In this document: positions 51,537 to 63,967 of the stretch, in pieces
Position numbering within the stretch: the stretch's first letter is position 1
Layout: every line of letters starts with the position of its first letter
DNA from: Chrysomallon squamiferum
Taxonomy: Eukaryota > Mollusca > Gastropoda > Neomphalida > Peltospiridae
DNA length: 64,000 nt
Assembly (NCBI GenBank): GCA_012295275.1
Contig: CM022674.1
Span: 11,402,528-11,466,527, forward strand
Direction: 5' to 3'
Program-made: the position numbers and the translations under genes
The notes under the pieces: model-generated
What the model saw: the letters and a program-made list of their open reading frames with translations, nothing else
What the model was told of the DNA's origin: nothing
The model's database searches: none

Positions 51537-51795
51537 GAAGGGAAAGAAAAGTGGAGTTTTGAAAACATGAGACATAAGAGAGAGATGGAGAGAAACTTAG
51601 AGAGAAAGAAGAAAGTCAGACTGACAGAAATAAATAAATAGATAAAAAATAACAGTGAGTAATATAAAGATACAGAGAGACAGTGATGGAGATACAGAGA
51701 GAGGAAGAGAGACAGATGCTCATGCACTGACAGACAACTCACTGCACAGTAAATGATGTGAACTCCTGGGTCACACAAAACTAAAAGAACAGACA
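51355..51795. repeat. Direct duplication flanking a GA tract
   Basis: GAATTCCTGGGTCACACAAG near 51382 recurs as GAACTCCTGGGTCACACAAA near 51760, followed in both by similar A-rich sequence. Between them lie GGGA units, a pure GA run (51485-51521) and degenerate GA sequence. Confidence 0.7.
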
Positions 51796-51977
51796 ACAAA
51801 ACAGAGAAACAGTTGAGAAGTACGCTGAAATACTGCAGACACTTGTTGATAACTTATCAAATAGGAATCAGTGAAAACAAGATAGACAGAAAAGGGATGG
51901 GAGAAAGATAGATAGAGAAACAGATTCAAAGCTAGGGAGATAAAAAAAAAAGACCAAAAAAACAAACAATATACAAA

Positions 51978-52140
51978 CAGACACACACACACACATATAT
52001 ATATACACATGCACATATACAAACTGATAAACATACACACAGACACAGACATAAACACAGACACACACACAGACACACATGCACACAGACACAGACATAA
52101 ACACAGACACACACACAGACACAGACACACACAGACATAC
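51978..52140. repeat. CA-rich microsatellite with GACA interruptions
   Basis: CACA, GACA and short TA blocks. The Cys/Val-rich minus-strand frames through it are spurious. Confidence 0.95.
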
Positions 52141-52552
52141 ATGTAAATGGGACACATACTCACACACAGAAAGAAGACAATGGCAAAGACTCTGAAGACC
52201 TGAGGAATGGGTACAAACACGTGTGTTTGAAAACACAGCAAACCTCAAAACACATGTTCCTTTTAGTCACCGGGGAAACCACAGACCAGCCTTGAGTAAT
52301 CCCAACAAGTTGTCATTGTCTCCTCAACCCCCCACCCCCCACTGGAGGGCTTCTTGCCTTAATGGAGGTTAGGGAGGGGACCTGTCCAGATTCATAACAC
52401 ATGTCAAGTTAAGAAAACATGCCTCCATGAAAACATTTAAAAATTAGAAGACTTATAAAGTCAACCTTCATTTGTCTGTGATTGTTTTGTAGAATCAGTT
52501 TCTTTTGTTATTTGTTTGTGTTGGTTACTTTTGTGTTAATGCATGGTATAGA

Positions 52553-52553
<1 letters not shown>

Positions 52554-52593
<40 letters not shown>

Positions 52594-52628
52594 TAATAAT
52601 GTATTTTTATTATTACTATTATATATTA

Positions 52629-52702
<74 letters not shown>
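52554..52702. repeat. Facing (AAT)n and (ATT)n tracts
   Basis: AAT units at 52554-52592 and ATT units at 52627-52702 form an imperfect inverted repeat with a loop of about 35 bp. Confidence 0.95.
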
Positions 52703-52703
<1 letters not shown>

Positions 52704-53569
52704 TAGTGTCATTTTTTAAAAATATCATTAAAGTATGTTCTTCTAATTAGATTAGAAATCCTGTGGTATGTGCTGTTCTGTGAAAAGATTTTCATTTCAG
52801 TTATCTATAATGATTATTTCTGTATTTATTATTTAAACCAAAATGTTTTTATTTAAAAATTCAAAAATACAGAGACTACTACACAAAATCAGTTTTTAAA
52901 AGCACTGGTCAGTAGCGTATTTAATTATTTTAATGAGTTTTTAAAATTAATTTTAAAATTAAAATAAAATATATATATATTATTTTAAACTACATTATTT
53001 TAAATTAAATTTTTAAACTGGAAAAAATAAAATAAAATAAAATAAATAAATAAATAAATAAGAACTATAAGATGAAATTTAATTTAAGAAGTATTGTATA
53101 TAATTTTGTAAATTTATTTCTGGGTTCTTTCACAAAGTGTAATTTTATATCGAAGAAAAATACTAAATACTGTTTTTACAAGATTGTACAGCTCAATTTC
53201 CAAAATATTTAATTATTTTAGAAAATAATACAAACCAAAAAAGAATACTTTGTTCTAAACTATAACACTGCAAAACTTCAAGAATTTAAAAAATAGAAAA
53301 TTAAATTCTAGAAAAATAAAATCTTATATATAATAATCTAAACCGTAAGATTGTAAAATGTAACTTCATGAATTTAAAAAAAAATATAGAAAATCAAATT
53401 CTCAAAAAATAGATTATTATATAAGATCTAAACCTGCAAATTTTAAAAATTAACTTCATGAAACATATAATTATATAAATACAAAAAAAACTTTTTTTTA
53501 AATTTTAATTTCTAGAAAAATAAAATCTTATATGTATTGTTCTAAACCTGTGCATTTTAAAAAGTTAAC

Positions 53570-53830
53570 TTTGATGGGTGCGTCTGACATGCAGATCTGC
53601 ACAAACAAACAGAGATGTGAGCGGGATTGGATTGGATTGCAGAGTGAGTCTGATGAGACTCTGGCCTGACAGTCAGTCATGTTGACTGTTTTCTCAGCTG
53701 AGCACTGCAGCAGTCAGGCGCGTGATCCAATCATCACACAGACTGAATCAGAGATGAACGGAGTTTCCTACACTCACTGTTAGCAGCCACGTCTTAAAGC
53801 TACCCTCACCAGACTGTCAAACAGCTTGAA
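53570..53830. other. Complex GC-richer island
   Basis: Repeat-free sequence containing CTGACAGTCAGTCATGTTGA and CAGCTGAGCACTGCAGCAG (CAGCTG E-box). It may be regulatory or an unrecognised old repeat. Confidence 0.25.
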
Positions 53831-53887
53831 CATGCTTCAGAAGCAGAGAGAACAGACATACAGACATACAGATAGAAATACCTATAG

Positions 53888-53888
<1 letters not shown>

Positions 53889-53928
<40 letters not shown>
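53889..53928. repeat. (TA)n microsatellite
   Basis: About 19 TA units, followed by degenerate GATA/TATA sequence to about 54060. Confidence 0.95.
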
Positions 53929-53932
<4 letters not shown>

Positions 53933-54469
53933 CAGATAGATGATAGATAGAGGACGACAGATGAATATATATATATAGATATAGATATATAGATATATAT
54001 AAATATAAATAGATGTAAATATAGATATAGATATATAGTTAGATATACAGACAGACAGACAGACAGAGGTAAAAAGCACAAATAAATAAATAAATAGACA
54101 GAGAAAGAAAGAATGAAAAATTGACACAGAATGTGACAGAGGAATAGAAAAAAATTAAAACAGTGTGATGGAAATAGAAAGAAACACAGAAGGAACGAAA
54201 TAAAAATATTAAACACTAAATACATTTAATTACATATCCTCTAACTTTCTAATCAAAAATATGATCTATGTAAGACTGGTTTCTTCTTCTGTTATTACAC
54301 AACAACAGACATCCTATAATTAACAGCCTTTATCACAATTAAAACAATAACAGCTAGCCTTACGACAAAACACTGGTAAAGTGAACATTAAAACAGACAT
54401 AAAAAACACATTACACTCATCATTTTAATATCCGTTAAAAATCAGAAAATGGATCTCACTTCATCGCTG

Positions 54470-54700
54470 TGCCCCCCCATGGTGATGAAGTCAGTACAGC
54501 ACAGCAACAACATTACACCTCTCATCTGATATCACATGTGACAATAATACATTTCTTCAGCGTAATTGCAGGTTTGTAGCGTTCAACACCTCATACTGTG
54601 AAGAAAATGTTTTGCTGTTTAAATGGCTTCGTGCTGCAGTTTAATTTGTGATCAATTTCACTTCCATTAGCTTGTCTAATTCCTTCTCTCCGTGTCTAGT
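54470..54700. promoter_or_regulatory. Candidate conserved noncoding element
   Basis: Complex sequence containing GCGTAATTGCAGG, GTTTAAATGGCTTCG and TGATCAATTTCACTTCC. No exon is recognised. Confidence 0.3.
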
Positions 54701-54758
54701 TCCTTCATTCAGTAGTCCTATCTCTCATTCCTCTTGTCATTCCTTCTCTTTCTTTCCA

Positions 54759-54759
<1 letters not shown>

Positions 54760-54794
<35 letters not shown>
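54760..54794. repeat. (CA)n microsatellite
   Basis: About 17 CA units. Confidence 0.95.
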
Positions 54795-54799
<5 letters not shown>

Positions 54800-54896
54800 A
54801 TGGCAGTGACAAATACAGAAGATTTATTCCATCTCCCTGTTGAATTCTTAACACTTTAAAAACAAATCTAATCTCTTTATATAACGCTTATACAAA

Positions 54897-54990
54897 AATA
54901 AAATGTTATAGTCTGTATTTTATTAATATGTTGTTGTTTTTAAAAATAAAAGGTTATAGTCTGTATTTTATTAATATGTTGTTGTTTTTT
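54897..54990. repeat. 48-bp tandem duplication
   Basis: GTTATAGTCTGTATTTTATT begins at 54905 and 54953 and is followed in both by AATATGTTGTTGTTTTT. The copies are almost identical, so the duplication is recent. Confidence 0.95.
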
Positions 54991-55439
54991 TTTATTTTTT
55001 ATTTAGTAATGATGCTTTGCAAGCAAATATTTATGAAGGTAAAACGGTTAATACATCATACATTGTTGATAAATATTTAAAATTATTATTAATTTTGCAA
55101 TAAATCTGTCAGGTTAAGTTAAGTGTTTGATAAATGTCTCTGTTCTGATGGATCAGTGCTTGGACAGACTGAGGAAATTAAGGACTGATGGATGGTCAGA
55201 CACAGACTAATTGAAAGAAAGAGATATATGTGGATGAAAGGATAGACAGGATGAAAGGATAGACAGACTGAAAGAGAGATTGGATGAGTAAATGGAATGA
55301 ATGAATGGATAAATGGATGGATTAAATAAGTAAACAAAATAAAAATGTAAACAAACAAATAGATAGATAAGTGAATAAGGAAATAAAGAAATAAAGAAAC
55401 AAATAAATAAATAAGTGCAGTTGTACTGTCTGGAACGTA

Positions 55440-55770
55440 ATCAAAATTATGGCCAATTAATTAGAAATGCCAGACTGGTAGTGTGGAATATACTATTATT
55501 CAAATTTTTATTTTATTGTTATTATTATCACTTTTTATTTTTTCAAGGGTTATGATAATGAGTCTGCCAAGCAAACTATGACAGTAATTAGTAAATTAAT
55601 TTCTCACTATTGGGTCTAATTACCAGAGAGTTTCCCTACTGCAACCTTTTCGTGGTTTTTAAACTAACAGCAATCAAATGATCATAGCGTCTGCACAACC
55701 AGTCTCAATTAGAGTGATCAAGCAAGTGGGTGTAATAAAACAGTGATATTACACAGGCATTTGTCAAACA
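55440..55770. promoter_or_regulatory. Candidate conserved noncoding element with clustered homeodomain-like sites
   Basis: Contains CCAATTAATTAG, GTAATTAGTAAATTAATT, GTCTAATTACC, TCAATTAGAGTGATC and CAGCTGGCTAATG within about 330 bp, interrupted only by a short ATT run. This is one of the densest TAATTA clusters in the window outside simple repeats. Confidence 0.35.
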
Positions 55771-55844
55771 GCTGGCTAATGTGTAAGAATTTCATTATCT
55801 TGTAAATGTGTGGCAATATATTAACATAATCATACACACGCACA

Positions 55845-56062
55845 CACACACATACATACATACATATACACATGCACATGTAACTCTGGAATATATACAT
55901 ACATCTACACCAGTATTTACACACACATACATACATATACACACGCACATGTAACTCTGGAATATATACATACATCTACACCAGTATTTACACACACATA
56001 CATACATATACACACGCACATGTAACTCTGGAATATATACATACATATACACCAGTATTTAC
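55845..56062. repeat. 71-bp minisatellite, three copies
   Basis: The unit contains CACATGTAACTCTGGAATAT, then CATACATCTACACCAG. The word CCAGTATTTAC recurs with exact 71-bp spacing (55910, 55981, 56052). Copies are nearly identical. Confidence 0.95.
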
Positions 56063-56065
<3 letters not shown>

Positions 56066-56130
<65 letters not shown>

Positions 56131-56170
56131 ACACACATATACATATACATACATACAAACATACATACTT
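56066..56170. repeat. (CA)n microsatellite
   Basis: CA units to about 56124, then CATA/CAAA mixture. It abuts the 71-bp minisatellite. Confidence 0.95.
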
Positions 56171-56219
56171 ACATACATATGTACACACATACACATATTG
56201 CTAATTGTTAATGTGTGTA

Positions 56220-57790
56220 TATATCAGATGTAATACACATCACTGTATATAAAAAACACTCAATCTAGTCTATGTTTGAAATCCAGCACACCAGTGAATG
56301 TTTTCTGAGCAATGAGAAACTGATATCAACAGTTTATTGTATATGTCTGTGTAATAAAATAAATATGTATCAGTGTGTATGTAGAAAATGTACTTAATTC
56401 ATATATGATGTTTAAATCACTGAATGATATATGAGCAAACTGATAAATCTGTGTAATAAATAGGCAGTAAGATAAATGTGCCACTGTTTATAAAATTGAA
56501 TGTACTTAATGAACCCAGTAATATTTAAAACACTGAGTAATTAGATTTTTGCTTTATAAGTAAGTAACAGTTATATCTGTAGACACACACACACACACAC
56601 AAAATATATGTCAGTACATAAGTATGCAATAAACTTGATTTGTCATTGCTTATAAAAAGTACATAAATTATTTAATAAAGTTTAAAATCCTAAGTAATCG
56701 AACTCTTTTGCAATAAACTTTTTATTATTTAAATATATAACTTGCATAAAGCAGCCCATATATACATGCAGACACGCACTGTGTTCAGTTAATTATTTAT
56801 AATTATACCAGTGCTTACAAAAATGTACTCAACCCAGTTTTAAATCCTTGATGTATGGTCAGTCAAACTTTATAATTTCTTTTTATTATTATTATTATTA
56901 TATAATAAAACAAGATATAACATTTATTAAAATTTTATTTTTGCATATAATGATATTTAAATTTTTAACTGTCTGATATTCTTATAAACTAGTTTTTCAC
57001 AATGTAATAACTGAACATGCAAGTTTTAAATCAGCAATATTTAAACTGCTGTATGTCATTATGTAATAACTTAGATATATGTCAGCATTTATAAACAGTA
57101 AATAAACATATACAATAATACATAAATGGTGAGTGATATCAACTGTTAGTTAACTGTTAAATCAGTATGTCATTATGTAATAACTTTGATACCTGTCAGT
57201 CTTTATAAATGATAAATAAACTTGTACAATAAAATTTTAAAAGGTAAGCAATATCAACTATTTTTTCTACTAAATCAGTATGTCATTAAGTAATAACTCA
57301 GATAAATGTCAGTGTTTATAACATAAACTCAGATAATAATATTTAAAATGTTGAGTGACGTTTGTCAACTAGTTTTTACTATGTATTAACTTTTCATTCT
57401 GTATGGCAGTATGTAATAACTTAGATATGTGTTGATGTTTATAAAATGTAATTTATGTAATAATATTTGTAGTTTTTATTGTGCAATAACTTTTAAATCA
57501 GTATATCAGTATGTAATAACTTAGATATGTGTTGATGTTTATAAAATGTAATTTATGTAATAACATTTATGATTTTTATTGTATAATAACTTTTAAATCA
57601 GTATGTAAGGTTGTAATAACTTAGATATCTTTTGATGTTCATAAAATGTATTTTTAATATTGTGTAATAACTTTTAAAACAGTATGTCAGGTTGTAATAA
57701 CTTAGATATGTGTCGGTGTTTATAAAATATACTCAGTCTAGTTAAAAATTCTGAGTGATATATGAGCAATCAGATATTCCTGTCAACTAG
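56220..57790. repeat. Large decaying tandem array, about 100-114-bp derived unit
   Basis: The word GTAATAACTTAGATATGTGT and variants recur at 57063, 57177, 57290, 57413, 57513, 57613 and 57694 (spacings 114, 113, 123, 100, 100 and 81). Each is followed by TTTATAAAATGTA-like sequence and preceded by AAATCAGTATGTCA. More degenerate copies with an ACTGAGTGATATATGAGCAA segment extend back to about 56220. Copies at 57380-57640 are the most similar and look like a recent shorter-unit expansion. Confidence 0.8.
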
Positions 57791-58581
57791 ATTTTACTGC
57801 CTTGAAAAACTTCTTCACAAGTCTGTCTAGTAAACATGTGACAATTCTATATGTGTGGGAAACACTCCACACAACATCTGTACTGTTATCTCAAAGCAGT
57901 GGTTTAGAAAATAGCATGTCTCGCAGTTAATCACATGTTTGTCTGTCTGTGTGTTTCTGTTACTTGTGTGCACATGTAAGATTACATCTGTTTGTATCTG
58001 TGTATCTTGTGAAGCTATTAAAAGATATTTTGATTACTTTTAAATGACTGCATATTAGTAAATACTATGTCGTAACCATACATGATCATATTAATTACAT
58101 ACATGCACAAACAAACTGAACTGAAAGATTTTTAAATCTTGTTATGGTAAAAGAACATAATAGACATATTGTCTTTCGACAAAAAAAATTTAAAAATTTA
58201 AAGAGAAGATTTATTTGTTCTTAAATAAATAATTCTACTTTAAGAATGACAACCTTTGTTATAGATAGCAATAAACTCTTCTGACAGTGGTTTACATTTT
58301 GCCATGTTCCTGAGTGCAGCTGATAAGAGAAAAAAGATCAGTGTTATTTGTATGAGAATGTACTAGGAAAATGTTCACTGTTACTTGGTCACAACAAGGG
58401 TGAGATTTTCCTGTTATGTCTTATCTGAGTTAAACAAGGATGTTAAAGACACATTGATATATCACTAGATCTCTCTCCAATGATTCCAGGCCTCCTCTAA
58501 AGCTCTTCACACACTGATAGAGGCACTAACAAATATTCTGCATTCTTGTCCTGTTATTTCTATCATACTTAACCAGCATAG

Positions 58582-59071
<490 letters not shown>

Positions 59072-59470
59072 TGACATCTCATTTCTGTTTCTTACCCATC
59101 CTTATTTTCTTTTTTCATTTTGATTATCTTTTCTTTATCAGGTCCAATTCTACACACATCCTTTCTCTGAATCTACTCCACACACACACAGATCAACCTG
59201 TCCATATCTGATCCACTTGTGTCCCAGCTATCTGTCCTAATTTGTCCTCTGTCACCTAATCATCCTCAATCTATTTCACTTTCACCCAAATCACTTCTAT
59301 AGATCTGCACTATTGTCACCCAGATAACCCTATCATTGCATGATCCACTGTCACCAAAATCACCCACAAGTTTCTGTCACTTCTCCCCAGTCACCCTCTT
59401 CATCATATCTGTTCTTCCCTTCCCTGGAGAACCTGCTCCGTGTAAACTCTGCTCTCACCTACATACCACC

Positions 59471-59560
59471 CCTCTATAATCTGCACCTCTGTAATGTGCA
59501 CCTCTATATTCTGCACCTCTATATTCTGCACCTCTGTAATGTGCACCTCTGTATCAACAG
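59471..59560. repeat. 15-bp minisatellite, six copies
   Basis: Units of the type CCTCTATATTCTGCA repeat with exact 15-bp spacing (TGCA at 59482, 59497, 59512, 59527 and 59542). The frame encodes a pentapeptide repeat of the L-H-L-Y-I type, probably a by-product of the period. Confidence 0.95.
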
Positions 59561-60189
59561 GTGTCACTTTCGATGAGCTCTCAAGTAGTCGTGGAAATGA
59601 AGAATCAACAAGAAAGGGAAGAGTGTAACAAAACTGTACTTGAGACAAATTAGCCAACACAAACATGAGATAGAGCAAACTGAACACACAAACCTCTCCA
59701 GCTGTTTCTTTATAAAAAAAATTTCCCTTTCTTATATTCTGTTTCCAAAGTGACATATATTCTCTGTTCTATGTAGTGTAGCTTTAAAACAATTACTATT
59801 ATTATTATTTTATTTTTATTTTTTGGGGGGTAAAGTAATGATATGTATTTTTTAAAGTTTCTTAAATTGTTTAAAATAATAATCATGATTTTTGTTTATA
59901 TTTATTTTTCTTTCCTGATTTGTTTTTTCTCTTTATTTGATTTTTTAAATTAATTTTTATTATTAACATTTTTTTTGTAAAATATTCGTTAAATTTCCTA
60001 AATCATTTAAAACAATAATCATTATTCTTTTTTGTCTTTTTTATTGTTTCCTGATTTGCTTTTTCTTATTATTTTATTTTTCTAAATAATGTTTTTTTTT
60101 TGTTTTTTTTTTTCCTTAAGGTTTCACAAATTTACTAAGAAACTGTCCCTTTGTCTGTATATATATTTTTAATTTCTTTCATTAATTTA

Positions 60190-60337
60190 ATTTATTATTA
60201 TTTTTATTATTATGAACTGCTATTATTATTATTGTTATTATTATTACTATTATTATTATTATTATTATTACTATTACTATTACTATTACTATTACTATTA
60301 CTATTACTATTACTATTATTATTATTATTATTATTAC

Positions 60338-60404
<67 letters not shown>

Positions 60405-60406
60405 AT
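60190..60406. repeat. (ATT)n with (ATTACT)n block
   Basis: ATT units with an internal hexamer block of ATTACT from about 60270 to 60318. Confidence 0.97.
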
Positions 60407-60539
60407 TATTTCTATTAACCTCCACACAGAATATATAAATAATCTAATATTACATTTTCACATATTTGAATACATGTACAAACAGCTGTCAGATATCTGA
60501 GTAAAACAAAAAAACTCTCTCCACTACACTCATCTTACA

Positions 60540-60960
60540 AATTCTTTATTTCGCCTGGTATTTCACTAGCGCAGTGTCTCTCCCAGCTAATAGCCAACAA
60601 GAATGACACTGTAGACACAACAGGTTTCAGCAAACTTAATATTGTCTTAAAATTACACACACTATTTGCAACGCTAACAAAAGCAGAAGATTCCCACCAT
60701 GTTTCAGTGTTTGAAGAAAAACGACTCCAACAACGATCGTCACCATGTCAAACATCATTTACATGGTTGTGTAATCACTTAGTGAAACCTCATCGGCCAC
60801 AACAACTCCCAGTTAGGGTGAAAACTGGCTGAGCACACAGTCAGTGTATCATCACACCTTCGTTTGGAAAGAGTCGCTTTAAAATGTCCACTGCTGGTAT
60901 TTGACAGTCAACATGGAAATTTGTCTGCCCAGCGTAAAGTATTGGACAAAGTCGGACGTC
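60540..60960. other. Complex island
   Basis: Repeat-free sequence with scattered CpGs (about 60555-60580 and 60715-60745). No plausible exon is recognised. Confidence 0.25.
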
Positions 60961-60967
60961 TGTCAAT

Positions 60968-61040
60968 TTGTCCGATGTTGATCTGTCTACTGTTGATTTA
61001 CCTATTGTAGATTGGTCTACTGCTAATTGTTCTGCTGTGT
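60968..61040. repeat. Degenerate 15-bp minisatellite, about four copies
   Basis: TCTGTCTACTGTTGA-like units recur with 15-bp spacing (aligned TTGAT-like words at 60978, 60993, 61008 and 61023). Confidence 0.8.
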
Positions 61041-61395
61041 TTTATTTATCAATATGTATAAGCCAGAGTAAAACACTGGCTTGAGAAATAATCTCAAGAA
61101 GTGGTCAGTCAAACAAAAACATAAAAAACATTTGTCTTCTCCGTGGTGAGCAGACTTTAGGGGAACATTATTTAAAGATATCTCTCTCTTTCATTTCTCA
61201 CTCTCCTGCTCTTACTGTCTGTCATTGTCTCTTTTTGTCAGTTACTCTTTTTCTCTCTAATTATCTGTCTCTCTTTCTGTCTCTTAATGTCTGTTAAATC
61301 TCTCTTTTTCTCTCAGTCTGTGTGACTCTTTCTCTCTTCTTTCTTTCCCTCTGTGATTTTTCTTTGTGTTTTTATTAAATTCTTCTGTTACTTAC

Positions 61396-61397
<2 letters not shown>

Positions 61398-61478
<81 letters not shown>

Positions 61479-61495
61479 TTTTCTCTCTCAGTGTT
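61398..61495. repeat. (CTGT)n and (TC)n microsatellite
   Basis: CTGT units to about 61426, then TC units. Confidence 0.95.
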
Positions 61496-61932
61496 AAAAA
61501 GAAATAGTGAGGATAATTGGAGAACAAACAAATGGAAGGAATGTTGTCAAGTGTAGGAAAACAAAGACATTGGTTTTGTAATTGGTGGAGGATTTCCAGG
61601 AATGAGAGGAGACTGTGGCGTGGGAGACTTCTTTTGCCGATGTGGACGATAGCGCCGTGCGTCTGTTTGTCTGTTTGTCGTTACATACTGAGTGGATGGA
61701 GAAAGAGCAGAAAGTCATTTTCTAGATAGTGTTTTGTCGTTTGTTAGGTGGCTAGCAGCCAGGATAAATACAGTGACACATGGAGATAGGAAACAGCAGG
61801 TATACAGGTCACAGTGTTTGTCCAACTGACTCCCACTCACTTGTCTGTCCATCCACAGATCTGACAGTTGTTAACAGAAATACACAGACATAAAATTTAA
61901 AATAGAGAGTGAGAGAAAACCTGATGATAGAG

Positions 61933-62160
<228 letters not shown>

Positions 62161-62805
62161 ATGGATGGATGAATGAGTGGATGACAGACATATATATTAG
62201 ATATGAAATAAAGATACAGATAATATAATTACATAGATAGGAAGATGGATATACAGACAGATAGACAGACAGACAGAGGGATGACAAAGATTTGAATTTT
62301 TAATGTTCACATATTTGACTTAATCTTTTTATTTAAAGTGATTTAACACACATTTAGATGAGTACATATCTGAAAATATCAGATGTCAGGTTTAAAATAA
62401 TATGTACAGCTGAATGATGAGTCAGAATGAAACTAAAACTTATAAAGTCAACACAGTATTTTTCACCTGTTCAGTTACACATTTAGCATCTTTATATATC
62501 AGTTCATCTTAAACACAAACTGGAAAAAAATTAAGTAAGTTTTTAGTAATAGAAAAATTATAATTATAATATACAAAATATACAAAAAATTAAACTTTTT
62601 GAAGCATAAACCTCATATCATTGTCACTGATATATTGTGCTCTTCTTAGAAATTAGTCATACTCCAGAAGAAAAGAAAAAAAGAAAGAAAGAAAGAAAAG
62701 AAAAAAGGTTTAAAATTGTTTTATTTAAAAGGATAAATGACAAGATGAGAAACTGTTAGACATTTTGCTATGTAATACATTTTAATTTCTTTAAAATATT
62801 AAATA

Positions 62806-62911
62806 AGTATGTATATATGTATGTATGTATGTATGTTTGTATGTATGTATGGTTGTATGTATGTATATGTGTGTGTATGTATGCATGTAATGTGATATAT
62901 GTATGCATGTA

Positions 62912-62942
<31 letters not shown>

Positions 62943-63202
62943 TTGTGTGTTTGTATGTATATATGTATGTATGTATGTATGTATGTAATGTGATATATGT
63001 ATGTATGTATGTATGTATGTGATATATGTATGTATGTATGTGATATATGTATGTATATATGTATGTATGTATGTATGTGATATATGTATGTATGTATGTG
63101 ATCTATGTATGTATGTATGTATGTATGTATGTATGTGATATATGTATGTATATATGTATGTATGTATGTGATATATGTATGTGATATATATATATATATG
63201 TA
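62806..63202. repeat. (TATG)n with higher-order GTGATATATG units
   Basis: Nearly 400 bp of TATG units punctuated repeatedly by GTGATATATGTATG at variable spacing, ending in a TA tract. Confidence 0.95.
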
Positions 63203-63389
63203 TTTATGTGTGTGTTTCCACAGACTGGTTCTATACTGACAAATGTATGAGATCTGTGTGTAAACACTTGTTAACTATGTGGTTTACTCTAAAGTGACCA
63301 GTGAAAAAGAAGACTACAACAGACAGACCTGCAGAAATCTGGCCCCAGGCTCAACAAGCCAGGTTACAAATTAACACTATCACTAGACT

Positions 63390-63690
63390 GATAACTCAAT
63401 TAGTGGTGTGAGACCAGTCTATTGTCCCATCACAGGGCATTATGGGATTTGCTCTCTCGTCTCCGTGGGCAATCGGACTCTGCGTGTAGCCACGGCGACC
63501 GCTGATAATTTATCATATCCTGTTAAAATGTTTTATCTGCACTTTTCACTACAACTGTTTGTGTTGAAACTCAACACTGCCTGTTGTTGGTGTGCTTTTC
63601 TCATTTTCTTCTCAGCGCTCATTATAAATGTGCTTTTGGTTTAATAGCTTGGAAAATGGGATAATTTGGCAGATAAATAATTATTATTAT
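63390..63690. promoter_or_regulatory. Candidate conserved noncoding element
   Basis: Repeat-free sequence with clustered CpG at 63445-63505, GCTGATAATTTATCAT (facing GATA sites near 63501) and GGGATAATTTGGCAGATAA. A 78-codon plus-strand frame crosses it but has no recognisable domain. Confidence 0.35.
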
Positions 63691-63835
63691 TAGCTGAGAA
63701 GTGGGTGTTGGTGGGAACATGCTAGAGATGGGTTGATTATTTGTCTTAGTTTAGGAAATTAAACACTGTCAAAAAAGTGTGACTGTATCTTATCTGTTAG
63801 AAGAAGGATAACATTTAATATCTGAATTAAATTGA

Positions 63836-63899
63836 TATTATTGTTATTGTTATTGCTGTTGTTATTATTACTACTATTATTATTATTATTTTTTTATTA

Positions 63900-63967
<68 letters not shown>
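63836..63967. repeat. (ATT)n microsatellite
   Basis: Degenerate at first (GTT, ACT), then more than 20 pure ATT units. Confidence 0.97.

Noticed and set aside
51771-52241. 156-codon minus-strand Cys/Val-rich frame resembling a cysteine-rich peptide
   Set aside because: The cysteines come from the CA/GACA microsatellite; spacing follows the repeat, not a disulfide fold.
60151-60405. Poly-Leu, poly-Tyr and poly-Asn frames
   Set aside because: All three are readings of the same (ATT)n tract.
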